Of a stretch of 40,419 nt of DNA, positions 33,001-40,191 are shown in pieces. Each line of letters opens with the position of its first letter. Position 1 is the stretch's first letter. Both the position numbers and the translations under genes were made by a program. A model generated the notes under the pieces. The model searched no databases. It had not been told where the DNA came from and worked only from the letters and a program-made list of their open reading frames with translations. This DNA comes from Pseudolabrys sp. GTDB taxonomy: Bacteria; Pseudomonadota; Alphaproteobacteria; Rhizobiales; Xanthobacteraceae. The stretch is taken from NCBI GenBank assembly GCA_019635575.1, contig JAHBZF010000020.1, positions 1-40,419 of the forward strand, read 5' to 3'.

Positions 33001-34107
33001 CTAAGCCGCCTTCTCGATCTCCTCGATGATCGCGTCGCCCATCTCGCGGGTGCTGACGGCCTTGCCGCCGGACGCGATGTCCGCGGTGCGCAGGCCGCGC
33101 GCCAGCGCCGCCGAAATGGCCTTCTCGATCAGATCGGCCTCCGCGCCGAGATTGAACGAATAGCGCAGCGCCATGCCGAACGACGCGATCATCGCGATCG
33201 GATTGGCCAGCCCCTTGCCGGCGATATCCGGCGCCGAGCCGTGCACCGGCTCATACAGCGCGCGGCGTTTCTTGGTCTTCGGATCGATGTCGCCGAGCGA
33301 GGCCGACGGCAACATGCCGAGCGAGCCGGTGAGCATCGCCGCAACGTCGGAGAGAATGTCGCCGAACAGATTGTCGGTGACGATCACGTCGAACTGCTTG
33401 GGATTGCGCACGAGCTGCATCGCGCCGGAATCGGCGAGCTGATGCTCCAGCGTAACGTCCTTGGCCTCGCGCTGATGCGTCTGGTTGACGACCTCTTTCC
33501 AGAGCACGCCGCTCTTCATGACGTTGTTCTTTTCCATCGACGTCACCTTGTTGCGGCGCTTGCGCGCCAGCTCGAAGGCGACGCGGGAAATGCGCTCGAT
33601 CTCGTAGGTGTCGTAAACCTGGGTATCGACCGCGCGCTTCTGCCCGTTGCCGAGATCGGTGATGGTCTTCGGCTCGCCGAAATAGACGCCGCCGGTCAGT
33701 TCGCGCACCACCATCAGATCGAGATCGTCGACCAGCTCGCGCTTGAGGCTCGAGGCATCGGCCAGCGCCGGATAGCAGATCGCCGGACGCAGATTGGCGT
33801 AGAGCGCGAGGTCCTTGCGCAACCGCAGCAGGCCCGCTTCGGGCCGCACCTCGTAGGGAACGTCGGCCCATTTCGGTCCGCCGACCGCGCCGAGGATCAC
33901 CGCATCCGCGGCCATCGCGCGATCCATGGTCTCGTCGGTGATGGCGACGCCGGAGGCGTCATAGGCCGAACCGCCCACCAGGCCGTCCTCGGTCTCGAAC
34001 CGATGCGGGCCGCGCTTGTTGAACGCCGCGATGACGCGCTTCACCTCCTCCATGACTTCGGGGCCGATGCCGTCGCCGGGGAGAAGAAGCAGTTTGTAGG
34101 TGGCCAT
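33001..34107 (-). CDS. leuB: 3-isopropylmalate dehydrogenase
   Basis: LeuB oxidises and decarboxylates 3-isopropylmalate in leucine biosynthesis in the cytoplasm, using NAD+. It has 368 residues. Motifs: [12 protein letters not shown] at the N terminus, [41 protein letters not shown] (substrate binding), [17 protein letters not shown] (metal-binding aspartates) and [20 protein letters not shown] (NAD-binding). The full family length is present. The stop codon abuts the palindromic repeat on one side; on the other, the start is 206 bases from the third SUOX-fold gene. leuC and leuD are not in the window. Confidence 0.96.
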   Translation of the reverse strand: MATYKLLLLPGDGIGPEVMEEVKRVIAAFNKRGPHRFETEDGLVGGSAYDASGVAITDETMDRAMAADAVILGAVGGPKWADVPYEVRPEAGLLRLRKDLALYANLRPAICYPALADASSLKRELVDDLDLMVVRELTGGVYFGEPKTITDLGNGQKRAVDTQVYDTYEIERISRVAFELARKRRNKVTSMEKNNVMKSGVLWKEVVNQTHQREAKDVTLEHQLADSGAMQLVRNPKQFDVIVTDNLFGDILSDVAAMLTGSLGMLPSASLGDIDPKTKKRRALYEPVHGSAPDIAGKGLANPIAMIASFGMALRYSFNLGAEADLIEKAISAALARGLRTADIASGGKAVSTREMGDAIIEEIEKAA

Positions 34108-34232
34108 GATCGCCTCTGAACACGCTGTGCCGTTGAAATCCGGGCGGATTGCTAAAACGCCCGGCCCGCAATGGCAAGCAGGCAGCGATGCGACAGCAGC
34201 CCAAAGGCAATAGGCATTGGAGCAATCTCTCT

Positions 34233-34300
34233 CCGTTCATTCCCGCGAAAGCGGGAATCCAGTCTTAAGCGTGGGTCCCCGCTTTCGCGGGGACGAACGG
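34233..34300. repeat. Bipartite palindromic repeat (CCCGCGAAAGCGGG / CCCCGCTTTCGCGGGG)
   Basis: Two hairpins, TTCCCGCGAAAGCGGGAA and CCCCGCTTTCGCGGGG, are bracketed by CCGTTC and GAACGG, which can pair to close the whole element. It lies between leuB and the third SUOX-fold gene. Elements with this core (CGAAAGCGGGAATCCAG...GGGTCCCCGC) are common in alphaproteobacterial intergenic DNA. Confidence 0.8.
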
Positions 34301-34313
34301 AGAAGGGCGAAAG

Positions 34314-35087
34314 CTACGACCCGCTGAACCAGTTGTAGCCCTGGTCTTCCCAATAGCCGCCCATGTCCTTGTTGGTGACATGAAGCGAGACCACATGCTT
34401 CGGGTTCTTGAAGCCGAGCTTGGTCGGGATGCGGATCTTCATCGGATAGCCGTACTTCACCGGCAGGATCTCGTTGCCGTATTTGAAGGTCATCTGCGTC
34501 TGCGGATGCAGCGCGGTCGGCATGTCGATGGTGTTGGAATAGCCCTCGGCACAACGGAACCAGACATATTTGGCCGTCGTATCGGCGCCGATCCGCTTGA
34601 GGAAATCCGATAGCCGCGCGCCGGTCCACGAGCCGATGGCGCTCCAGCCCTCGACACAGATATGCCGCGTGATCTGCCGCTCCTGCGGCAGCTTGTAGAG
34701 GTCTTCGAGCGTCCACGGCGTCTTGTTCTCGACCAGCCCGCCGATCTCCAGCTTGTAGCTCTCGCCGTTGACCACGGGCGCTTCGTCCTCGCCGTAATAA
34801 GCGTTGAACGGGAAGTCCGGCGTGATCGCGCTTTCCGGATAGGTCGGCGCCAGCGTGTTCGGATTGAACAGCGCGGCCTGCACGCCGTCATTGAATTCGG
34901 AAATCTTGCGCAGCACCCGCTCCGCCGTCGGGCCATCGACGATGTCGCAGCCGGTCAGCAGCGTCAGCGCGCCGAGGCTCGCCGCGCCGCGCAGGAACTG
35001 GCGACGCGCCGGATCGGGCATCAGCTTCGCTGCGTCCTTGATGAGAAGCGTTTTGTCGACACCGGGGATGAGACGAATTTTGCGCAT
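34314..35087 (-). CDS. SUOX-fold molybdopterin oxidoreductase (YedY-like), predicted Tat lipoprotein
   Basis: A 257-residue enzyme with only the sulfite-oxidase catalytic domain; no C-terminal dimerisation domain follows. The Tat motif RRQFLRG, a hydrophobic stretch and LLTGC form a Tat signal with a lipobox (Cys about residue 46), so the enzyme is probably lipid-anchored in the periplasm. The molybdenum cysteine is in ITRHICVEGWSAIGSWTGARL, the same CVExWS pattern as YedY/MsrP. Later motifs are YVWFRCAEGYSNTIDMP and KYGYPMKIRIPTKLGFKNPK. It lies 11 bases downstream of a cytochrome b gene, with a GAGGAG ribosome-binding site. The partner is not MsrQ-like, so methionine-sulfoxide reduction should not be assumed; substrate unknown. 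Confidence 0.83.
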   Translation of the reverse strand: MRKIRLIPGVDKTLLIKDAAKLMPDPARRQFLRGAASLGALTLLTGCDIVDGPTAERVLRKISEFNDGVQAALFNPNTLAPTYPESAITPDFPFNAYYGEDEAPVVNGESYKLEIGGLVENKTPWTLEDLYKLPQERQITRHICVEGWSAIGSWTGARLSDFLKRIGADTTAKYVWFRCAEGYSNTIDMPTALHPQTQMTFKYGNEILPVKYGYPMKIRIPTKLGFKNPKHVVSLHVTNKDMGGYWEDQGYNWFSGS

Positions 35088-35098
35088 CTCTGTTCTCC

Positions 35099-35731
35099 TC
35101 AACGACCGGTGATCATGGCGCGCAGACTTTTCGGCACCAGCAAAGCAAGCAGCACATGCACGACCAGAAAGCCGACGATGGTCGCCATGGCGAAGAAGTG
35201 CACGTAGCGCGCGGTGTCGTAGCCGCCGAACAGCGCGGTGAGCCATGACAGTTGCACCGGCTTCCAGATCGAGATGCCGGAGAGCACGACCACGATACCG
35301 GCGAGAATGACGACGATGTACATCAGCTTCTGCACCGCGTTGTAGCGCGTCAGATCATCGTGCGAGAGCCTGAAGGTCAGCGCCTCGCGCACCGTGCCGA
35401 ACACATCGCCGATCCGGATCGGGATCAGCTTGCTGCGGAAGCGGCCGCCGGCGACGCCCAGGGCGAGATAGATCAGCCCGTTGATCGCCAGCACCCACAT
35501 GGCGGCGAAGTGCCAGAGCAGCGCGCCGGCGAGCCAGCCGCCGAGCGTGATGCTGCGCGGGAAGTCGAACTCGAACAGCGGCGACGCATTGTAGATCTGC
35601 CAGCCGGACATGATCATCACGATCATGGCGACGGCATTGATCCAGTGGGTGATCCGCACCCAGCGCGGGTGGATCAGCGGCCGGTCGCGGCGCGTCCCGG
35701 CATCCGTCTCGATGGCGGCACTGACACTCAT
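35099..35731 (-). CDS. Cytochrome b561-like membrane protein (Ni/Fe-hydrogenase type), electron partner of the SUOX-fold enzyme
   Basis: A 210-residue membrane protein with four or five helices. The opening IHPRWVRITHWINAVAMIVMIMSGWQIY is the cytochrome b(N-terminal)/b6 motif, with His in THW as a heme ligand. Further histidines sit in LLWHFAAMWVLAING, YVHFFAMATIVGFLVVHVLLAL and nearby helices, enough for two b hemes. It would carry electrons between the quinone pool and the lipid-anchored molybdoenzyme encoded 11 bases downstream. It resembles HydC/PhsC-type subunits and not the MsrQ (ferric-reductase-like) family. First or second gene of its operon; the MXKDX-repeat gene lies 95 bases upstream on the same strand. 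Confidence 0.85.
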   Translation of the reverse strand: MSVSAAIETDAGTRRDRPLIHPRWVRITHWINAVAMIVMIMSGWQIYNASPLFEFDFPRSITLGGWLAGALLWHFAAMWVLAINGLIYLALGVAGGRFRSKLIPIRIGDVFGTVREALTFRLSHDDLTRYNAVQKLMYIVVILAGIVVVLSGISIWKPVQLSWLTALFGGYDTARYVHFFAMATIVGFLVVHVLLALLVPKSLRAMITGR

Positions 35732-35826
35732 GGTTCGCCTCTCCCTGCTGCGTGCCCGATTATACGCGACGGGCCGGCGCTGCGGATGCCTGCCACCGGC
35801 CCGATCACGCAGTCTTTATTGCCGGA

Positions 35827-36105
35827 TCACTTCTTGCCGTCCATCTTGCCACCCATGCCATCCTTCTTCATGGCATCGGACTTCATCGCGTCGGACTTCA
35901 TGCCGTCCTTCTTCATGGCGCCGCCACCCATGCTGTCCTTTTGCATGCCGTCCTTCTTCATCGCGTCGTTCTTCATGCCGTCGGATTTCTGCATCCTGTC
36001 GCCACTGCTCATGCCTTGCGCCGACGCGGCCGGCACGGCCGCGAAGAGAGCGAGCGCGGCCAGCGGAGCCAGCCAAAGGCGCGGACGAGACTGAATCGGT
36101 GTCAT
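35827..36105 (-). CDS. Secreted MXKDX pentapeptide-repeat protein
   Basis: A 92-residue protein: signal peptide (LWLAPLAALALFAAVPAASA, cleavage before QG), then about nine pentapeptides of the form M-K/Q-K/S/N-D-G/A/S, such as MKKDG, MKSDA and MQKDS, ending MDGKK. The mature part is very rich in Met, Lys and Asp, with no aromatics or cysteines. Small MXKDX-repeat proteins are known in proteobacteria, but I know of no established function; the methionines might bind Cu(I) or act as an oxidation sink (inference). A GGGAGA ribosome-binding site is present. It lies upstream of the cytochrome b/molybdoenzyme pair on the same strand. Confidence 0.8.
   Translation of the reverse strand: MTPIQSRPRLWLAPLAALALFAAVPAASAQGMSSGDRMQKSDGMKNDAMKKDGMQKDSMGGGAMKKDGMKSDAMKSDAMKKDGMGGKMDGKK
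35855..36010 (-). repeat. 15-base tandem repeats coding MXKDX units
   Basis: The coding DNA repeats with a 15-base period; near-identical CTTCTTCATGGCATC/CTTCATCGCGTCGGA-type units are seen on the plus strand. Such repeats could vary in number between strains. Confidence 0.65.
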
Positions 36106-36311
36106 GACAATTTCTCCCTAGGTTGCGATGCGAACGAGCCTGCATCGTGTCTTTGCGGCACCATCCTTACCGGCCGTCGCCAACACGGTCGCCTCAGCTT
36201 TCCGTGTGCCCGACATCGCGCCGCCGTCACGCCCGCGTGAACGCGATTTGCATCTTGCGGCGCACTCGTGCAGGACTCCGCGTCCAACGGCCGGCAGCGG
36301 GAGTGCACAGA

Positions 36312-37361
36312 ATGTCGAAAACCTCGTCGGGACATTTCTTCGAGGACTTCACGCTCGGCCAGACCATCGTCCATGCCACGCCGCGCACCGTCACCACCGG
36401 CGACGTCGCGCTTTATAACGGCCTGTTCGGCGCGCGCTTCGCGGTGCAGTCGTCCGACGCCTTCGCCGAACGGATCGGCTATCCGCGCGCGCCGATCGAC
36501 GACCTGCTGGTGTTCCATGTGGTGTTCGGCAAAACCGTGCCGGACATCTCGCTCAATGCGGTGGCCAATCTCGGCTACGCGGACTGCCGCTTCCTCAAAG
36601 CCGTCTATCCCGGCGACACGCTGAGTGCGACCTCGGAGGTGATCGGCCTGCGGCAGAACTCCAACGGCAAGACCGGCATCGTCTATGTGCGCTCACGCGG
36701 CTTCAATCAGGACGGCGCCGAGGTGCTCACCTATGCGCGCTGGGTGATGGTGCGCAAACGCGACGAGAACGCGCCCGCGCCGGGCGATCAGGTGCCGGAG
36801 TTGCCGAAAGCGGTCGAGGCCGCCACGCTTGGCGGCGCCTGTCCGATCCTCAACGCCGCCGCCTATAACGATGCGCTCGCCGGCAGTCCGCATCGCCATG
36901 GCGATTACGCCGCCGGCGACAAGATCGATCATGTCGACGGTATGACCGTCGAGGAAGCCGAACACATGATCGCGACGCGGCTCTATCAGAACACCGCGCG
37001 CGTGCACTTCAACCAGTATTCGGAATCGCAGGGACGGTTCGGCCGCCGGCTGATCTATGGCGGACACGCGATCTCGCTGGCGCGCGCGCTGTCGTTCAAC
37101 GGGCTCGGCAATGCGTTTCACATCGCCGCGATCAATGGCGGGCGGCACGTCGCGCCGCTGTTCGCCGGCAACACGGTGTTCGCGTGGAGCGAGGTGCTCG
37201 CCACCAAGACGTTGCCGGGCCGCAACGACGTCGGTGCGCTGCGACTGCGCACGATCGCGACCAAGGATCGTCCGTGCGGCGACTTCCCGGCCAAGACCGC
37301 CGACGGCGACGACCCGGCGGTCATCCTCGAACTGGATTACTGGGCGCTGATGCCGCGGTAA
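36312..37361 (+). CDS. mch: Mesaconyl-CoA hydratase (beta-methylmalyl-CoA dehydratase)
   Basis: Mch hydrates mesaconyl-C1-CoA to beta-methylmalyl-CoA in the ethylmalonyl-CoA pathway, the glyoxylate-bypass substitute for acetyl-CoA assimilation. The 349-residue protein has two hot-dog (MaoC-like) halves. Stretches nearly identical to Rhodobacter Mch as I recall it are FFEDFTLGQTIVHATPRTVT, ISLNAVANLGYADCRFLK, IDHVDGMTVEEAEHMIATRL and LIYGGHAISLARALSFNGL. The start at 36312 (MSKTSSGHFFEDF) is chosen; the frame extends 63 codons upstream without resemblance. The partner lyase is probably the CitE-type gene at 23939-24820. Divergent from the MXKDX gene; the second palindromic repeat follows within 6 bases of the stop. 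Confidence 0.93.
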   Translation: MSKTSSGHFFEDFTLGQTIVHATPRTVTTGDVALYNGLFGARFAVQSSDAFAERIGYPRAPIDDLLVFHVVFGKTVPDISLNAVANLGYADCRFLKAVYPGDTLSATSEVIGLRQNSNGKTGIVYVRSRGFNQDGAEVLTYARWVMVRKRDENAPAPGDQVPELPKAVEAATLGGACPILNAAAYNDALAGSPHRHGDYAAGDKIDHVDGMTVEEAEHMIATRLYQNTARVHFNQYSESQGRFGRRLIYGGHAISLARALSFNGLGNAFHIAAINGGRHVAPLFAGNTVFAWSEVLATKTLPGRNDVGALRLRTIATKDRPCGDFPAKTADGDDPAVILELDYWALMPR

Positions 37362-37366
37362 AAAAT

Positions 37367-37506
37367 CCCTCATGGTGAGGAGCATCGCGTCAGCGATGCG
37401 TCTCGAACCATGAGGGCACTACACTGTCCTCATCCTTCGAGACGCGGGCGATAGCGCGTCGAAGACGCGCGTAAACGCGCTGACCGCCCGCTCCTCAGGA
37501 CGAGGT
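37367..37506. repeat. Composite palindromic intergenic repeat, copy 2
   Basis: Same family as the element at 32865-33000, located between mch and sodC, which are convergent. The left half opens CCTCATGGTGAGGAGC and closes GTCTCGAACCATGAGG; the right half opens CCTCATCCTTCGAGACGC and closes GCTCCTCAGGACGAGG. The outer arms are exchanged relative to copy 1, yet each half still pairs with itself. Confidence 0.85.
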
Positions 37507-37514
37507 AAAGCGCG

Positions 37515-38069
37515 TTACTCCGTCACCACGCCGCAGGCGATGCGGTCGCCGGCGTCGCCGGCCGGATCGGTCTTGTTGTCGTCGGCCTTGGCGTGAATGA
37601 CCAGCGCCGAGCCATCCGCATCGAACACCGAGTTCGGCTGGCCCTTGGCCAGCGTGATCATGGCGTTGAACACCTCGACCTTGAGATCGCCGTTCTGCGG
37701 CACATGCAGGTTCGGCATATCGCCGGCATGCGCGCCTTCCGCGGATTCGAGGCCATGCTTGTGGCTCGCCGGATTGAAATGACCGCCGGCGCTGGTGAAC
37801 GGCGCTTCGCACTTGCCGACCGCATGAACGTGGAAGGCGTGCTCGCCCGGCTCGATGCCCTTGACCGAGAGGCGGATCAGCACGCCGTTCTTGGTCTGGG
37901 TCAGATTGGCTTCGCCGACTTCCTTGCCGCTCTTGTCCTTGAGCACCGCCTTGGCGATCGCCGGGCTCTGCGCCAGAGCGGGCGTGGCAACGGGCGCGAC
38001 GGCAGCGACCATCACGGCAGCAGCGGCCGCGACAGCAAGGGGCCAGGCAACCTGGCGATTGATCGTCAT
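37515..38069 (-). CDS. sodC: Periplasmic Cu/Zn superoxide dismutase
   Basis: SodC removes superoxide in the periplasm. The 184-residue precursor has a long signal peptide ending near ATPALAQ. Copper and zinc ligands are seen in HAFHVHAVGKCEAPFTSAGGHFNP, HKHG and HAGDMPNLHV; the disulfide cysteines are in GKCEAPF and RIACGVVTE, and the arginine before that cysteine guides the substrate. Length and motif order are typical of bacterial SodC. The ribosome-binding site is AGGAGA. The gene sits between the palindromic repeat and the LysR gene on the same strand, with 59 bases to the latter. Confidence 0.95.
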   Translation of the reverse strand: MTINRQVAWPLAVAAAAAVMVAAVAPVATPALAQSPAIAKAVLKDKSGKEVGEANLTQTKNGVLIRLSVKGIEPGEHAFHVHAVGKCEAPFTSAGGHFNPASHKHGLESAEGAHAGDMPNLHVPQNGDLKVEVFNAMITLAKGQPNSVFDADGSALVIHAKADDNKTDPAGDAGDRIACGVVTE

Positions 38070-38128
38070 GACATTCTCCTGAATGAAAAGGACCGGTCGC
38101 GGCGCGACGTCCTCCAAAGCAACGGGTA

Positions 38129-39115
38129 TCAGTCTATCAGGTTCCCCGAAGTTCCGCCCGCGCCGCCCGGCTGCGGCGAAGCGGCGCGCGCCTTGGTCAA
38201 CGGCGGTTTGGTCAAGGGACGCAGCGGCTCGTCGCGGTCCTGCAGGTGTTCCACCAGTTCGCGGGCATAGGGCGGCAGACCGTCGAGATTGCGCACGCAG
38301 ATGGTGAGATCGCGCACCGCCCAGGCGTCGGCGATATCCACCACCCGGATCGCCATGGTCTTCACCGCGCGCAACGCGGTCGAGCGCGGCACGATGCCGA
38401 CGCCGACATTGAACTCCACCACCCGGCAGACGGTCTCGAAGCTGCGCAACTGCACCCGCAGCCGCAGCGTGCGCCCCAGCTTCGCCGCCTTGTCGGCGAA
38501 GAACCGCTGCGCCGCGCTCTGCCGCTCCAGCCCGACGAAATCGTGCTCGAGGATTTCCTCGAACGACACCGTATGCCGCCGCGCCAGCGGATGCCGGTCC
38601 GGCACCACCAGCACGAAACGGTCGCGGCGGAACGGAAACCGTTTCAGCCGCCCGGAATCGACCGTGCCGGCGACGATGCCGATATCGGCGACGCCTTCGG
38701 CGATCAGGCCGACGATCTCGTCCGACAGCCGCTCCTCCAGATCGATGCTCACATGCGGATGCGTCGCCAGGAACGACGACAGCACCTCCGGCAGAAATTC
38801 GGTCAGCGCGTTGGTGTTGGACATCAGCCGCACCTGTCCGGCCGCGCCGCCGGCATAGGCGCCGAGGTCCTCCCGCAGCCGGTCGGCCTGGGCGAGAATG
38901 GCGCGGGCATGCTGCAGCAAGGTGCTGCCGGCGTGGGTCGGCGTCACACCCTGACGGCCCCGCACCAAGAGCGGCGCGCCCAGCGCCTCCTCCATGTTGC
39001 GGATGCGGGTCGAGGCCGCCGCGAGCGCCAGATTGGCCCGCTCCGCCCCGTGGGTGATGCTGCCCGCCTCGACCACATGGCGAAACAGCCGCAAATCCGC
39101 GAAATCGAACCGCAT
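38129..39115 (-). CDS. LysR family transcriptional regulator
   Basis: A 328-residue LysR regulator. The N-terminal winged helix-turn-helix reads MRFDFADLRLFRHVVEAGSI...ANLALAAASTRIRNMEEALGAPLLVRGRQGVTPTHAG (residues 1 to about 60). The effector domain follows from about residue 90 (VRLMSNTNALTEFLPEVLSSFLATHPHV) and ends with a ~25-residue Pro/Ala tail that is unusual but may be just variable. The start MRFDF at 39115 matches the family; the frame extends 90 codons upstream without resemblance. It is divergent from sdhCDA, a classic position for a LysR regulator acting on its neighbour, but control of sdh, sodC or itself is only inferred. Confidence 0.9.
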   Translation of the reverse strand: MRFDFADLRLFRHVVEAGSITHGAERANLALAAASTRIRNMEEALGAPLLVRGRQGVTPTHAGSTLLQHARAILAQADRLREDLGAYAGGAAGQVRLMSNTNALTEFLPEVLSSFLATHPHVSIDLEERLSDEIVGLIAEGVADIGIVAGTVDSGRLKRFPFRRDRFVLVVPDRHPLARRHTVSFEEILEHDFVGLERQSAAQRFFADKAAKLGRTLRLRVQLRSFETVCRVVEFNVGVGIVPRSTALRAVKTMAIRVVDIADAWAVRDLTICVRNLDGLPPYARELVEHLQDRDEPLRPLTKPPLTKARAASPQPGGAGGTSGNLID

Positions 39116-39134
39116 GGCGCGCCACCCTTCGTCT

Positions 39135-39161
39135 TTTGCCTTCGCAAGAGGCGAAGGCAAA
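39135..39161. promoter_or_regulatory. Perfect 11-bp inverted repeat ahead of the LysR gene
   Basis: TTTGCCTTCGC and GCGAAGGCAAA flank AAGAG, ending about 20 bases before the LysR start. It could be an operator in the LysR-sdh divergent region or a leader hairpin near the ribosome-binding site. It lacks the T-N11-A core of classic LysR boxes. Confidence 0.5.
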
Positions 39162-39371
39162 CTACATAAAACACTAAGTTCGACAGCCAAACGACCACTT
39201 GGAGCCGGTTTCCTTTCGCTGTACACGAAGTTTGGAATGATCGCAAAAGAGCGGGGCCCGGCTTCGGCCGGAACCGGCGCGATTGCGGTTCCGTTGCCGT
39301 TCAAGACGTTCTTCAAGCGCGGGGTTGCAGGCCGTTCCGGCCGCTTCGCCGCCCTGATGCCGGAGCAACCC

Positions 39372-39794
39372 ATGGCCGAAGCCAAGACGTCCTCACCGGG
39401 GTCCGTCGCGCGACCGCTGTCGCCGCACCTGCAAATCTACCGCCCGATGCTGACGATGATGATGTCGATCGTGCATCGCATCACCGGCGGCGCCCTGTTT
39501 GTCGGCACCGCGATCGTCGCGTGGTGGCTGATCGCCGCCGCGTCCGGCCCGAACGCCTACGCCACCTTCGAGTGGGTGATGGGCTCGATCATCGGGAAGC
39601 TCGTCCTGTTCGGTTACACCTGGGCGCTGATCCACCACATGCTCGGCGGCATCCGCCATCTGATCTGGGACATGGGCGCGGGCTTCGGTCCGCAGGAGCG
39701 CGAATGGCTCGCCGCGGCGACTCTGGTCGGCTCGGTCGGCCTGACGCTGATCCTCTGGGTGGTCGGCTACATGATGCTCGGAGGCGTGCGATGA
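39372..39794 (+). CDS. sdhC: Succinate dehydrogenase cytochrome b556 subunit
   Basis: SdhC anchors complex II and helps bind heme b and ubiquinone. It has 140 residues with three membrane helices. RPLSPHLQIYRPMLTMMMSIVHRITGG is the SdhC signature, with Ser and Arg for quinone binding; the heme histidine is in TWALIHHMLGGIRHLIWD. ATG 39372 (MAEAKTS) has GGAG eight bases upstream; an in-frame ATG at 39357 is possible. The stop overlaps the sdhD start (ATGA). First gene of the sdhCDAB operon. Confidence 0.95.
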   Translation: MAEAKTSSPGSVARPLSPHLQIYRPMLTMMMSIVHRITGGALFVGTAIVAWWLIAAASGPNAYATFEWVMGSIIGKLVLFGYTWALIHHMLGGIRHLIWDMGAGFGPQEREWLAAATLVGSVGLTLILWVVGYMMLGGVR

Positions 39795-40189
39795 GCGGCG
39801 AGAACCGTAACGACATGCGCACGCCGATGGGACGCGTGCGCGGCCTCGGCTCGGCGCGTTCGGGCACGACGCATTTCTGGCATTCGCGCGTCACCTCCGT
39901 TGCCTTGGTCCCACTGACCATCGCCTTCGTGGTGATCGTTGCCATGCTGATCGGCCGCAACCACGCCGCTGTGGTGCAGATCCTCGCCTCGCCGGCGGTG
40001 TCGATCCTGCTGATCCTGTTCCTGGCGGCGAGCCTCTATCACATGTGGCTCGGCATGCAGGAAATCATCATCGACTACGTGCACGCCGACGGACCGAAAT
40101 TCGCCGCGCTGCTCGCCAACACGTTCTTCTGCTGCATCGTCGGCGCGATCTGTTTGTTCGCGCTCATGAAGATTTCTTTCGGAGTGTAA
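39791..40189 (+). CDS. sdhD: Succinate dehydrogenase membrane anchor subunit
   Basis: A 132-residue three-helix partner of SdhC. The N terminus [31 protein letters not shown] is the alphaproteobacterial SdhD signature; the histidine and tyrosine in [19 protein letters not shown] lie near the heme and quinone sites. Its start overlaps the sdhC stop by four bases, and sdhA begins two bases after its stop. Confidence 0.94.
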   Translation: MSGENRNDMRTPMGRVRGLGSARSGTTHFWHSRVTSVALVPLTIAFVVIVAMLIGRNHAAVVQILASPAVSILLILFLAASLYHMWLGMQEIIIDYVHADGPKFAALLANTFFCCIVGAICLFALMKISFGV

Positions 40190-40191
40190 TC

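Noticed and set aside
34314-35731. MsrPQ methionine sulfoxide reductase system
   Set aside because: The membrane partner has the b561/HydC-type opening (HPRWVRITHW) and not the MsrQ fold, and the enzyme is shorter than MsrP and has a lipobox.
36123-36311. N-terminal extension of mch to 36123
   Set aside because: The 63 extra codons are arginine/serine-rich and unrelated to the family, whose N terminus starts at MSKTSSGHFFEDF.
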